A DNA stretch of 64,000 bases, from assembly GCF_002954765.1 (NCBI RefSeq), contig NZ_MTPW01000001.1, positions 558,001 through 622,000 on the forward strand, read 5' to 3'. The notes under the pieces are model-generated. The model did no database searches. It saw nothing but the letters and a program-made list of their open reading frames with translations, and had not been told where the DNA came from. Source of the DNA: Nonlabens arenilitoris. Lineage in GTDB: Bacteria; Bacteroidota; Bacteroidia; Flavobacteriales; Flavobacteriaceae. Below are positions 23,332-31,120 of this stretch, in pieces. Within the stretch, counting starts at the first letter, position 1; the number at the start of each line of letters is the position of its first letter. Made by a program: the position numbers and the translations under genes.

Positions 23332-25037
23332 TGAAAATCATTTCTAATCCAGATTATTCTCAACAACAAGAATTGCTAGAACGTCCTCAACAAGAACGTG
23401 CTAATGTAGAAACTGCTGTAAATGATATTATACAGCTAGTTAAGGAAAATGGTGATCAAGCCTTATTTGCTTTTGCAGAAAAATTTGATAAGGCAAAATT
23501 AGACACTCTTAGAGTTACAGAAAAAGAGATTGAACAGGCATCTACACTTATTTCTCCTGAATTAAAAGCAGCAATACAAACTGCTTATCAAAACATTTAC
23601 AAATTCCATGAGGCTTGTTACACTCAAGATTATCCTGTAATAGAAACCATGCCTGGGATGACTTGCTGGAGAAAATCTTTACCTATCCAAAAAGTAGGTC
23701 TATATATTCCCGGTGGCTCTGCTCCTCTTTTTTCTACAGTATTAATGCTCGCTATTCCGGCAAAGATTGCTGACAACAAACGTGTCGTTCTTTGTAGTCC
23801 TACAGACTCAAATGGAGATATTAATCCAGCGGTATTGTACACGGCAAGTCTTTGTGGAGTTACTGAAATCTACAAGGCTGGAGGCGCTCAAGCTATCGCT
23901 GCCATGACTTATGGTACAGAAAGTATTCCTGCCGTAGATAAAATCTTCGGACCTGGAAATGCCTTTGTGACTAGGGCTAAAGAATTAGCACAACAGCAAG
24001 GTGTCGCCATTGACATGCCTGCTGGACCGTCAGAAGTTTTAGTTATTGCAGACCAAAAAGCAAACCCAGTATTTGTAGCAGCAGATTTACTCGCACAAGC
24101 AGAACATGGTCCAGACTCTCAAGTAATCTTACTCACAGATTCTATTACTCTAGCCGAGGCTGTAAATGAGCAATTAACTATTCAATTAAGCACGCTTTCG
24201 CGAAAGCAAACTGCAGAAAAGGCTATTGAAAACAGTAAAACTATTGTTCTAGAAAACATAGCAGAATGTATCAAATGGTCGGATGCATATGCACCAGAAC
24301 ACTTGATCATAAATACAGAAAATGCTGATGAAGTTGCAGAGCAAATTCAAGTTGCTGGATCTATTTTTATAGGTTCATATACTTGCGAGAGTTTAGGTGA
24401 TTATGCTAGTGGTACTAACCACACCCTACCTACCTATGGATATGCACGTAATTATAGTGGAGTATCTGTAGATAGTTTTGTAAATAAAGTGACCTATCAA
24501 AAAGCAACACCACAAGGGTTGAAAAACCTAGGGCCAGCCGTTGAAATAATGGCTACTGCCGAAGGATTAGATGCGCACAAAAATGCGGTGAGTGTACGAT
24601 TAAATAGCATAAAAGCCAACCCTAAATCCCTTCCAGAGGAAGGGACTTTTAAAGGACGTCAAAAATACTCGTACGAAACTGCTCGCAAATCAATTTACGG
24701 TACATTAAAAGAAAGAGCCTCTCAAATGCGTAAAAACCCAACTGAAACTGAAGCGTTGGTTTGGGAAGAATTGAGAAATAAAAAATTAGACATTAAATTT
24801 AGAAGACAGCACATCATTGATAAATATATAGTTGATTTTGCATCTGTTGAAAAACGTCTAATCGTAGAGATAGATGGAGACATACATTTAAATCAAATTG
24901 AAGAGGACAGATTAAGACAAGATTTTTTAGAATCACAAGGTTTTAAAGTCATAAGGTTTTCAAATGACAATGTACTAAACGACTTAGAATCAGTAATTGA
25001 AACAATAAAAAACACGAGCACAGCGAGACCCAATTAG
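23331..25037 (+). CDS. hisD: Histidinol dehydrogenase fused to a DUF559 (Vsr-like endonuclease fold) domain
   Basis: Residues 1 to about 430 are a complete HisD, which oxidises L-histidinol to histidine. Visible landmarks are VGLYIPGGSAPL, GGAQAIAAM, IFGPGN, the zinc/catalytic region EHGPDSQ and YAPEHL, and the typical end AVSVRLNSIKA. The frame then runs on through a linker encoding a GC hairpin into about 110 residues with RKNPTETEALVWEELRNKK, KFRRQH, YIVDFA, LIVEIDGDIH and FKVIRFSNDNVL. This is the DUF559 signature, a very-short-patch-repair-like nuclease fold. Ordinary HisD is about 430 aa and ends before this. The extra domain is flanked by repeats, so I infer insertion of a small mobile cassette that removed the hisD stop codon. 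HisD activity is probably retained. Confidence 0.9.
   Translation: MKIISNPDYSQQQELLERPQQERANVETAVNDIIQLVKENGDQALFAFAEKFDKAKLDTLRVTEKEIEQASTLISPELKAAIQTAYQNIYKFHEACYTQDYPVIETMPGMTCWRKSLPIQKVGLYIPGGSAPLFSTVLMLAIPAKIADNKRVVLCSPTDSNGDINPAVLYTASLCGVTEIYKAGGAQAIAAMTYGTESIPAVDKIFGPGNAFVTRAKELAQQQGVAIDMPAGPSEVLVIADQKANPVFVAADLLAQAEHGPDSQVILLTDSITLAEAVNEQLTIQLSTLSRKQTAEKAIENSKTIVLENIAECIKWSDAYAPEHLIINTENADEVAEQIQVAGSIFIGSYTCESLGDYASGTNHTLPTYGYARNYSGVSVDSFVNKVTYQKATPQGLKNLGPAVEIMATAEGLDAHKNAVSVRLNSIKANPKSLPEEGTFKGRQKYSYETARKSIYGTLKERASQMRKNPTETEALVWEELRNKKLDIKFRRQHIIDKYIVDFASVEKRLIVEIDGDIHLNQIEEDRLRQDFLESQGFKVIRFSNDNVLNDLESVIETIKNTSTARPN
24193..24207. repeat. 16-bp palindrome (15 of 16) inside hisD
   Basis: CGCTTTCGCGAAAGC. 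It is read in the third frame as Leu-Ser-Arg-Lys. Confidence 0.85.
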
Positions 25038-25076
25038 TTTCCCTTTTGGGGAAATGTCCGCAGGACAATGGGGCTT
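24627..25076 (+). mobile_element. DUF559 cassette with hairpin ends, inserted at the 3' end of hisD
   Basis: The left boundary is a GC hairpin TCCCTTCC-aga-GGAAGGGA (24627-24645). The right boundary is the 40-bp double-hairpin repeat at 25037-25076, of which a solo copy exists at 21248-21288. Between them lies the DUF559 coding part in frame with hisD. There is no transposase gene. Boundaries are approximate and mobility is inferred from the repeat copies and the chimeric gene. Confidence 0.6.
25037..25076. repeat. 40-bp double-hairpin repeat (copy 2) after the DUF559 domain
   Basis: It shares GGGGAAATGTCCGCAGGACA and the following ATGGGGCTT with the copy at 21248-21288. Confidence 0.85.
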
Positions 25077-25089
25077 AAACGAAATAAAC

Positions 25090-26244
25090 ATGGAATTTAA
25101 CTTAGAAAACATAGTCCGCAAGAACATCTGGAATTTGAAGCCTTATTCTAGTGCGCGCAGTGAATTTGATTTGTACGGTAGCGATAAAAATGAGCTAACT
25201 TTACTAGACGCAAATGAAAATCCTAAAGGCGATTTAAACCGTTATCCAGACCCATTACAGTCTGCGATAAAAGAAGAACTCGCAAAACAAAAGGACATTT
25301 CACCAGACCAAATATTTGTAGGTAATGGTAGTGATGAGGCTATTGATTTGCTATATCGCATTTTCTGTGAACCTGGAAAAGACACAGTAATTACTTGTCC
25401 ACCTACTTATGGAATGTATGAAGTTAGTGCAGCGATTAATGACGTTAGTGTTTTAAAAGTGCCATTGAACAAAGATTTTTCATTAGATCTTGATGAAATT
25501 TTAAAAAGTTCCGCTTTCGCGAAAGCAAAACTATTATGGATATGTTCTCCTAATAATCCTACTGGAAACGTATTGCTCAAAGCCGATTTTAAACACGACT
25601 GGCAAGCACAAAATTACACTCGTGGCGGGATGATGGATATGCCATTTGCTCCAGAATTTGAAGCAGAAATGCTAGAAAACCAAAGACAATTAGATAAATT
25701 GTTCGGTAGTTTTAATGGTATTATCGTGGTAGATGAGGCTTATCAAGATTTTACAGAGAACATGAGTTTTATAAAACGACTAGAAGATTATCCTAATCTT
25801 GTGGTGTTACAAACCATGTCTAAGGCTCATGGAATGGCTGGCGCTCGAGTAGGATTTGCCTTTTCTTCTCCAGAAATTATTGAATTATTCAATAGAACAA
25901 AGCCACCATATAATGTGAACGAATTGTCTCAAAAAGCAGTTCTAGAGGCTTTACAAGACGAAGAAAAAACAAAAAGTGAAATACAAGAAATTATCAATAA
26001 CAGAGATTTTCTTGTGGAGCATTTAAACAGTTTTGACTTCATAAAAGAAGTTTATCCTAGTGAGGCAAATTTTGTACTTGCCAAAGTAGATAACGCTACG
26101 CAAGTTTATAATTACCTACGTGATAAAGGAATTATTATACGTAATCGCAGCAGTCAGATTGAAGATACCTTACGATTTACCGTTGGGACAATGATGGAAT
26201 GTAAAGCGGTGATTACAGCGTTAAGAGAAATTAAAGAGATTTAG
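25090..26244 (+). CDS. hisC: Histidinol-phosphate aminotransferase
   Basis: HisC converts imidazole-acetol phosphate to histidinol phosphate with PLP. I start at the ATG at 25090 (MEFNLENIVRKNIW), because the longer open frame from 25054 only translates the upstream repeat. Landmarks are LDANENPKGDLNRYPD, GNGSDEAIDLL, CSPNNPTGN, VVDEAYQDF, the Schiff-base Lys in TMSKAHGMAG and the Arg in LRFTVGT near the end. About 30 residues (KHDWQAQNYTRGGMMDMPF and neighbours) are inserted between NNPTGN and the VVDEAY strand, where most HisC proteins have a short helix. A palindrome copy encodes AFAKA before the NNPTG motif. Confidence 0.93.
   Translation: MEFNLENIVRKNIWNLKPYSSARSEFDLYGSDKNELTLLDANENPKGDLNRYPDPLQSAIKEELAKQKDISPDQIFVGNGSDEAIDLLYRIFCEPGKDTVITCPPTYGMYEVSAAINDVSVLKVPLNKDFSLDLDEILKSSAFAKAKLLWICSPNNPTGNVLLKADFKHDWQAQNYTRGGMMDMPFAPEFEAEMLENQRQLDKLFGSFNGIIVVDEAYQDFTENMSFIKRLEDYPNLVVLQTMSKAHGMAGARVGFAFSSPEIIELFNRTKPPYNVNELSQKAVLEALQDEEKTKSEIQEIINNRDFLVEHLNSFDFIKEVYPSEANFVLAKVDNATQVYNYLRDKGIIIRNRSSQIEDTLRFTVGTMMECKAVITALREIKEI
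25512..25526. repeat. 16-bp palindrome (15 of 16) inside hisC
   Basis: CGCTTTCGCGAAAGC, read as Ala-Phe-Ala-Lys-Ala. Confidence 0.85.
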
Positions 26245-26256
26245 ATTAATTAAAAC

Positions 26257-26280
26257 CGAAGCCGTTCTGCAACGGCTTGA
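26257..26280. repeat. Hairpin repeat CGAAGCCGTT-ctgc-AACGGCTT before hisB
   Basis: A second copy with compensatory changes lies at 30268-30293 before hisIE (AAGCCGTC-ctgc-GACGGCTT). Confidence 0.8.
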
Positions 26281-26283
26281 CCT

Positions 26284-27393
26284 ATGAAAAAAGTATTATT
26301 TATAGATCGCGATGGTACCATCGTAAAAGAGCCACCAGTAGATTATCAACTGGATAGTTATGAAAAGTTGGAATTCTTGCCTATGGCGATTACTCAGCTA
26401 CATCGCATCGCTCGAGAGCTGGATTATGAACTAGTTATGGTGACTAATCAAGACGGATTAGGAACAGATAGTTTTCCAGAAAACACCTTCTGGCCAGTGC
26501 ATAACTTAATGATGAATGTTCTAGAAAATGAAGGTATTCACTTCAGCGAGGTTTTAATCGATCGTTCTTTTCCTGAGCAAAATGCACCTACTCGTAAACC
26601 ACAAACTGGTTTATTGACGCATTATATAAAAGGTAATTACGACCTTGAGAATAGTTTTGTAATAGGTGATCGCAATAGCGATATGCAACTGGCTAAGAAT
26701 TTAGGCTGTAAAGGAATACAGCTACCTAGTATTACTGACGACTCTACTTTTGAAGATGAACTAGTTGTTCTTAAAACGGATTCTTGGAAAGATATTTTTG
26801 AATTTTTAAAAGGACAACCTCGCAAGGTCACGGTAAGTCGTAAAACAAATGAAACCGATATCAACATCGTTTTAAACCTTGATGGATCTGGAAACGGAAA
26901 AATAGACACCGGTTTAAAGTTCTACGATCACATGCTAGAGCAGTTACAACGTCACGGCTCATTAGATCTAGATATTAAGGTAAATGGCGATCTAGAAATA
27001 GATGAACATCACACTATTGAAGATACGGCGATTGCTTTAGGTGACGCTTTCGCGAAAGCGTTATCCTCAAAAAAAGGAATCAATAGATATGGCTTCTTGC
27101 TACCAATGGACGACTCGTTAGCACAAGTAGGAATAGACTTCGGTGGTAGACCATGGATCGTTTGGGAAGCAGATTTTAAACGTGAATATGTGGGCGATAT
27201 GCCTACAGAATTGTTCTTTCACTTCTTTAAATCATTCAGCGATGCGGCAAAATGCAACCTGAACATGAAAGTAGAAGGCGATAACGAACACCACAAAATA
27301 GAAAGTTTATTTAAAGCGTTTGCAAAAGCGATAAAAATGGCGGTAAAACAAACTGGTGATGGTAAATTACCGAGTACAAAAGGAACTTTATGA
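26284..27393 (+). CDS. hisB: Bifunctional histidinol-phosphatase / imidazoleglycerol-phosphate dehydratase
   Basis: A fused enzyme of 369 aa. The N-terminal HAD phosphatase (1 to about 165) starts with [12 protein letters not shown] and has VTNQDGLGT and a GDRNSDMQ motif. The C-terminal dehydratase (about 175-369) has the metal-binding DEHHTIED and DNEHHKIE motifs. It is the E. coli type of fusion, common in Bacteroidota. An exact palindrome at 27045-27060 encodes AFAKA just after the DEHHTIED helix. The stop overlaps the hisH start. Confidence 0.95.
   Translation: MKKVLFIDRDGTIVKEPPVDYQLDSYEKLEFLPMAITQLHRIARELDYELVMVTNQDGLGTDSFPENTFWPVHNLMMNVLENEGIHFSEVLIDRSFPEQNAPTRKPQTGLLTHYIKGNYDLENSFVIGDRNSDMQLAKNLGCKGIQLPSITDDSTFEDELVVLKTDSWKDIFEFLKGQPRKVTVSRKTNETDINIVLNLDGSGNGKIDTGLKFYDHMLEQLQRHGSLDLDIKVNGDLEIDEHHTIEDTAIALGDAFAKALSSKKGINRYGFLLPMDDSLAQVGIDFGGRPWIVWEADFKREYVGDMPTELFFHFFKSFSDAAKCNLNMKVEGDNEHHKIESLFKAFAKAIKMAVKQTGDGKLPSTKGTL
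27045..27060. repeat. 16-bp palindrome CGCTTTCGCGAAAGCG, inside hisB
   Basis: Exact copy, read as Ala-Phe-Ala-Lys-Ala. Confidence 0.9.
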
Positions 27394-27986
27394 TTGCCAT
27401 TGTAAAATATAACGCAGGTAATATAGGAAGCGTCACTAACGCGCTCAACAGACTAGGAATAGAAAATAAAGTTACTGACGATCCTGAAGAATTAAAGGCG
27501 GCAGACAAAGTTATTTTCCCTGGTGTAGGTGAAGCTGGTACCGCGATGAATTATTTGCGTGAACGTGGACTAGATCAAGTCATAAAAGAATTAAAACAGC
27601 CTGTACTAGGAATATGCCTAGGAATGCAACTCATGTGCAGTCACAGTGAAGAAGGTGATACAGAATGTCTAGGGATTTTTGACACTACCGTAAAGAAATT
27701 TCCGGCTACTGCAGGAATGAAAGTGCCTCACATGGGATGGAATAGTTTAAATACTGTGGTTGTTAATCAACAATCTTCCATCTTGCAAGGCTTACAACCA
27801 GCAGCAGATGTTTATTATGTACACTCGTACTATGCTGAAGTTTGTAAGGATACAGTTGCGGCTTGTGATTATATTTTACCTTTCAGTAGTGTGTTGCAAA
27901 AAGACAATTTTTATGCTACGCAATTTCATCCTGAGAAAAGTGCTGGAATAGGTGAGCAGATATTAAAGAACTTTATAGAATTATAG
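27390..27986 (+). CDS. hisH: Imidazole glycerol phosphate synthase subunit HisH
   Basis: The glutaminase subunit that feeds ammonia to HisF. The 198-aa protein has YNAGNIGSV at its start, the [10 protein letters not shown] loop, the nucleophile in GICLGMQLM and the His/Glu pair in QFHPEKS. It overlaps hisB by 4 bp and is followed 1 bp later by hisA. Confidence 0.95.
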   Translation: MIAIVKYNAGNIGSVTNALNRLGIENKVTDDPEELKAADKVIFPGVGEAGTAMNYLRERGLDQVIKELKQPVLGICLGMQLMCSHSEEGDTECLGIFDTTVKKFPATAGMKVPHMGWNSLNTVVVNQQSSILQGLQPAADVYYVHSYYAEVCKDTVAACDYILPFSSVLQKDNFYATQFHPEKSAGIGEQILKNFIEL

Positions 27987-27987
27987 T

Positions 27988-28701
27988 ATGCGTATTATAC
28001 CAGCAATAGACATTATAGACGGTAAATGTGTGCGTCTATCACAAGGCGATTACAACCAGAAAACGGTTTATAATGAAGACCCACTAGAAGTTGCAAAAGA
28101 ATTTGAAGCAAATGGAATAAAGCACTTGCATCTGGTTGATCTAGATGGAGCAAAAAGCAGCCACGTCGTGAACTGGAAAGTGCTGGAGCGCATCGCTGGA
28201 CAGACTGGTTTGCATGTAGATTTTGGCGGTGGTGTGAAAACGGACGAAGATATTAAAGTTGTTTTTGAAAGTGGTGCAAAACAAGTTACCGGTGGTAGTA
28301 TTGCTGTGAAGGATGCTGCAACCTTTGAAGGTTGGATTTCGACATATGGAACAGATAAGATTATCTTAGGAGCAGATGCTAAGGATGGAATAATCGCCAC
28401 ACATGGCTGGTTAGAAAGTAGCGAGTTAGAAGTGGTAGAATTCATCAAAGAGTGGAATAAAAAAGGAATTGAATATGTAATTTGTACCGATATTGCAAAA
28501 GACGGTATGCTTGCTGGAACTAGTAATGAGTTATATGAGCAGATTCTTAAAACGGCACCAGTTAAGTTAATAGCTAGTGGTGGTGTTGCTGTGGTAGAAG
28601 ATTTATATCGCTTGCGCGAAATGAATTGTGAAGGAGCCATAGTAGGAAAAGCATTTTATGAAGGTAGAATTACATTTAAGCAATTAAGAGAATTTGTATA
28701 G
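27988..28701 (+). CDS. hisA: Phosphoribosylformimino-5-aminoimidazole carboxamide ribotide isomerase
   Basis: HisA is a half-barrel-duplicated TIM barrel of 237 aa. The catalytic Asp is in [13 protein letters not shown] and the second Asp in [14 protein letters not shown]. Phosphate-binding DFGGGVKT and ASGGVAV are both present. Confidence 0.95.
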   Translation: MRIIPAIDIIDGKCVRLSQGDYNQKTVYNEDPLEVAKEFEANGIKHLHLVDLDGAKSSHVVNWKVLERIAGQTGLHVDFGGGVKTDEDIKVVFESGAKQVTGGSIAVKDAATFEGWISTYGTDKIILGADAKDGIIATHGWLESSELEVVEFIKEWNKKGIEYVICTDIAKDGMLAGTSNELYEQILKTAPVKLIASGGVAVVEDLYRLREMNCEGAIVGKAFYEGRITFKQLREFV

Positions 28702-29227
28702 TGAACGATTAACATATCAGCTTTTAGAGGCCAGCGATTTAAACGAATTGCATGAATTAAATTTAATACCTGAGGTTGATGAATTCAATACTATGGGAAT
28801 ACCTGACAGTATTCAAGTAACTAAAGATTTACTAGATGCAAAAATCAAAGATCATCAACAAGAAAATATTAGTAAACTCACCTACTCTATTCGTTTAAAA
28901 AATGGCAATGATTTTATAGGGATTTGCGGAATATTATTCGGTCAACCTAAATATAAGAAAGCAGAGTTATGGATGAAGTTTAATCCTAAATTCTGGAATC
29001 AAGGCTATGCCACAGAAGCGATAACTCGATTATTAAAATCTTGTTTTAAAGAACACCAACTTCATAGAGTTGAGGCTGGATGTGCTGTTGAAAATCATGC
29101 TTCAAAGAGAGTACTGGAAAAGTGTGGTTTTATAGTAGAAGGAATCCAGAGAAAGAACTTACCCTTAAAAACAGGATGGAGCGATAACTATGAGTTTGGC
29201 TTATTAGTAGAAGAATGGAACAAATAA
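28694..29227 (+). CDS. GNAT-family N-acetyltransferase (RimJ/RimL-like) inside the his operon
   Basis: A 177-aa acetyltransferase with the Rim-type features: [17 protein letters not shown] at the N-terminus, the acetyl-CoA loop in [15 protein letters not shown] (Q/RxxGxA-like) and [14 protein letters not shown] at the C-terminus. The only suitable start is TTG at 28694, overlapping the end of hisA, so it is translated with the his genes. The substrate is unknown (an amino terminus or an antibiotic-like amine are typical for the family). It separates hisA from hisF. Confidence 0.75.
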   Translation: MYSERLTYQLLEASDLNELHELNLIPEVDEFNTMGIPDSIQVTKDLLDAKIKDHQQENISKLTYSIRLKNGNDFIGICGILFGQPKYKKAELWMKFNPKFWNQGYATEAITRLLKSCFKEHQLHRVEAGCAVENHASKRVLEKCGFIVEGIQRKNLPLKTGWSDNYEFGLLVEEWNK

Positions 29228-29307
29228 TTCCTGTGAAAACAGGAATCTGGCTAGATAATGAACTGGCTTTTAATGTAAATACAAACCGGTTCCGCTATGC
29301 AGCGGAA
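29227..29307. repeat. Paired REP-like unit before hisF (inverted pair of palindromes)
   Basis: ATTCCTGT-GAAA-ACAGGAAT at 29227-29246 and TTCCGCT-ATGC-AGCGGAA at 29290-29307 are separated by about 43 bp. The same layout recurs at 29765-29847 and 30184-30262. A further imperfect hairpin (TCTCCGC-CTGC-GCAGAGA, 29347-29364) ends just before hisF. Confidence 0.8.
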
Positions 29308-29367
29308 TGACAAATAAACCAGTCGAAGGTGTTGGACTCATAGAGATCTCCGCCTGCGCAGAGAATT

Positions 29368-30207
29368 ATGCTAAAAAAAAGAATAATACCATGCCTTGAT
29401 ATCAAGGATGGACGTACGGTAAAAGGAATCAACTTTGTTGGATTGCGAGATGCTGGTGATCCAGTAGAACTTGCAAAGCAATATGCTGAGCAAGGTGCTG
29501 ACGAGTTGTGTTTTTTAGACATCACCGCAACGATAGAAAAACGTGACACTTTAGTACCATTAGTGCGTGAAATAGCTGCCGTTTTAAACATACCATTTAC
29601 AGTAGGTGGCGGAATTAACGACGTAGCTCTTGCCAAAGAAATCATCAAAGCTGGTGCTGATAAAATTGCTATCAATAGCGCTGCCGTAAAAAGACCAGAA
29701 CTAATTAGTGAACTCGCTGCAGAGTTGGGAAGTCAGTGTGTGGTGGTTGCGGTGGATACCAAGCATTCCCACGAAAATGGGAATCTAGCTGATTCAAAAA
29801 ACAATCCTAGCGAGTCAACACCATCAGATTTCCGCCTGCGCGGAAATAAAGTCTATGTAGCCGGTGGACGTGTAGAGACAGAACTAGAAACTATTTCTTG
29901 GTGTCAAGAAATTGAACGATTAGGTGCTGGAGAAATCTTGTTAACGAGTATGGATCACGATGGCACAAAGAATGGTTTTGCTCTAGAACTTACAGATGCC
30001 ATATCTAGAAAATTAAGTACTCCTATTATTGCATCTGGTGGTGGTGGAACTAGTGCTCATTTTGAAGAACTATTTAAAGACACAGAAGCAAGTGCTGGAC
30101 TTGCAGCGAGCATCTTTCACTTTGGAGAATTACCAGTTCCTGAATTGAAAAAACAACTGAATGCGGCTGGAGTTGCAATGAGAATTCCTGCGAACGCAGG
30201 AATCTAA
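29368..30207 (+). CDS. hisF: Imidazole glycerol phosphate synthase subunit HisF with repeat-encoded insertion
   Basis: HisF is the cyclase subunit. Catalytic Asp residues are in [13 protein letters not shown] and [12 protein letters not shown], and phosphate-binding PFTVGGGIN and ASGGGGTS are intact. The usual length is about 250 aa; this one has 279. The extra residues, about 132-160 ([15 protein letters not shown] and following), lie between the VVAVDT strand and the GGRVETE loop and are encoded by a paired palindrome unit that happens to stay in frame. The last residues (RIPANAGI) are also the translation of a palindrome at 30184-30203. The insertion falls on the loop side near the active site, so activity should be tested. 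Confidence 0.92.
   Translation: MLKKRIIPCLDIKDGRTVKGINFVGLRDAGDPVELAKQYAEQGADELCFLDITATIEKRDTLVPLVREIAAVLNIPFTVGGGINDVALAKEIIKAGADKIAINSAAVKRPELISELAAELGSQCVVVAVDTKHSHENGNLADSKNNPSESTPSDFRLRGNKVYVAGGRVETELETISWCQEIERLGAGEILLTSMDHDGTKNGFALELTDAISRKLSTPIIASGGGGTSAHFEELFKDTEASAGLAASIFHFGELPVPELKKQLNAAGVAMRIPANAGI
29765..29847. repeat. Paired REP-like unit inserted in frame within hisF
   Basis: ATTCCCA-CGAAAA-TGGGAAT at 29765-29784 and ATTTCCGC-CTGC-GCGGAAAT at 29828-29847, separated by about 43 bp. It is translated as a HisF loop insertion. Confidence 0.88.
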
Positions 30208-30262
30208 TTGGTTAGTGACTGGCATGACGATTAAAATTAAATATTTCCGCCTGCGCGGAAAA
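30184..30262. repeat. Paired REP-like unit over the hisF 3' end
   Basis: ATTCCTGC-GAAC-GCAGGAAT (30184-30203) and ATTTCCGC-CTGC-GCGGAAA (30243-30262) with about 39 bp between them. The first palindrome supplies the last codons of hisF. Confidence 0.85.
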
Positions 30263-30267
30263 TAAAA

Positions 30268-30293
30268 GCGAAGCCGTCCTGCGACGGCTTGAC
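30268..30293. repeat. Hairpin repeat AAGCCGTC-ctgc-GACGGCTT before hisIE
   Basis: Second member of the hairpin family found at 26257-26280. Confidence 0.8.
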
Positions 30294-30323
30294 ATTAAAA
30301 ATGATTGCGGTGGGGAAATGAAG

Positions 30324-30343
30324 ATTTCCGCCTGCGCGGAAAT
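30324..30343. repeat. REP-like palindrome ATTTCCGC-CTGC-GCGGAAAT just before hisIE
   Basis: Perfect stem ending 7 bp before the hisIE ATG. An open frame through it (from 30318) is an artefact of the repeat. Confidence 0.85.
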
Positions 30344-30350
30344 TATAGAT

Positions 30351-30968
30351 ATGAAACTAGACTGGAATAAAGGAGAAAACGGCTTATTACCTGTAATTGT
30401 ACAAGATGCAACGAGCAAAGAGGTTCTAATGCTAGGCTACATGAATGAAGAAGCTTTTGAAAAAACAAAAGCAGAAAATAGAGTGACTTTTTTCTCACGT
30501 AGCAAACAACGTCTTTGGACTAAAGGAGAATCTTCTAATAATTTTCTGGATGTGGTAGCTATAAAAATCGATTGTGATCAAGATACTATTCTTATAAAAG
30601 CAAATGCACATGGTCCTACTTGTCATACGGGAACGGTAAGTTGTTTTGATGATGGTGATGAATCTCGCTTTCGCGAAAGCGAGAACAATTTCACTATAAA
30701 CGATCTTGAAAAAACTATCCACCAGCGTATTGACGATCAAGTAGAAGGCTCTTACACTTACTCTTTGATTCAAAAAGGAATTAATAAAGTTGCTCAAAAG
30801 GTAGGTGAAGAAGCTGTTGAAACAGTGATCGATGCGATTAACGGTAAAGAAGAAGATTTTATTTATGAAGCTGGTGATCTTATGTATCACTATCTGGTTT
30901 TATTAAAAGCAAAAGGATTATCTCTTGCAGATATTGAGAAAGAGCTCGCTAAAAGACATCAACAGTGA
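30351..30968 (+). CDS. hisIE: Bifunctional phosphoribosyl-AMP cyclohydrolase / phosphoribosyl-ATP pyrophosphatase
   Basis: A 205-aa fused enzyme, started at 30351 (MKLDWNKGENGLLP). The HisI part (1 to about 100) has the zinc-binding GPTCHTGTVSCF and the DCDQDTIL motif. The HisE part (about 115-205) has KVGEEAVETVIDA, the MazG-like helix with metal-binding Glu residues. An exact palindrome (30666-30681) encodes RFRES in the linker between the two enzymes. Last gene of the his operon. Confidence 0.95.
   Translation: MKLDWNKGENGLLPVIVQDATSKEVLMLGYMNEEAFEKTKAENRVTFFSRSKQRLWTKGESSNNFLDVVAIKIDCDQDTILIKANAHGPTCHTGTVSCFDDGDESRFRESENNFTINDLEKTIHQRIDDQVEGSYTYSLIQKGINKVAQKVGEEAVETVIDAINGKEEDFIYEAGDLMYHYLVLLKAKGLSLADIEKELAKRHQQ
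30666..30681. repeat. 16-bp palindrome CGCTTTCGCGAAAGCG, in the hisI-hisE linker
   Basis: Exact copy, read as Arg-Phe-Arg-Glu-Ser. Confidence 0.9.
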
Positions 30969-30990
30969 TATAAAGAATCATCTTTAATTT

Positions 30991-31034
30991 TAAAAAACGG
31001 TGTTATCTTCTTGATGCATAGCACCGCTTTTTTA
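30991..31034 (+). terminator. Probable his operon terminator
   Basis: CGGTG and CACCG arms within A-rich and T-rich flanks, with a long loop and a final T run. Confidence 0.55.
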
Positions 31035-31120
31035 TGGTTGTAGAAATTCTAAATAAATTCTAATTAACGACCATTTAACCTTATTCTGCTGGCCTCATAT
31101 TATCTTTAAAAGAAAAAGAT

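Noticed and set aside
25054..25089. Extended hisC start (MSAGQWG...)
   Set aside because: Same repeat as before trpA; the ATG at 25090 gives the normal HisC N-terminus.
21324..30343. CRISPR array, because of many short inverted repeats in the trp/his region
   Set aside because: No regular spacing, spacers are genes, and the repeats vary in stem sequence; no cas gene is present.
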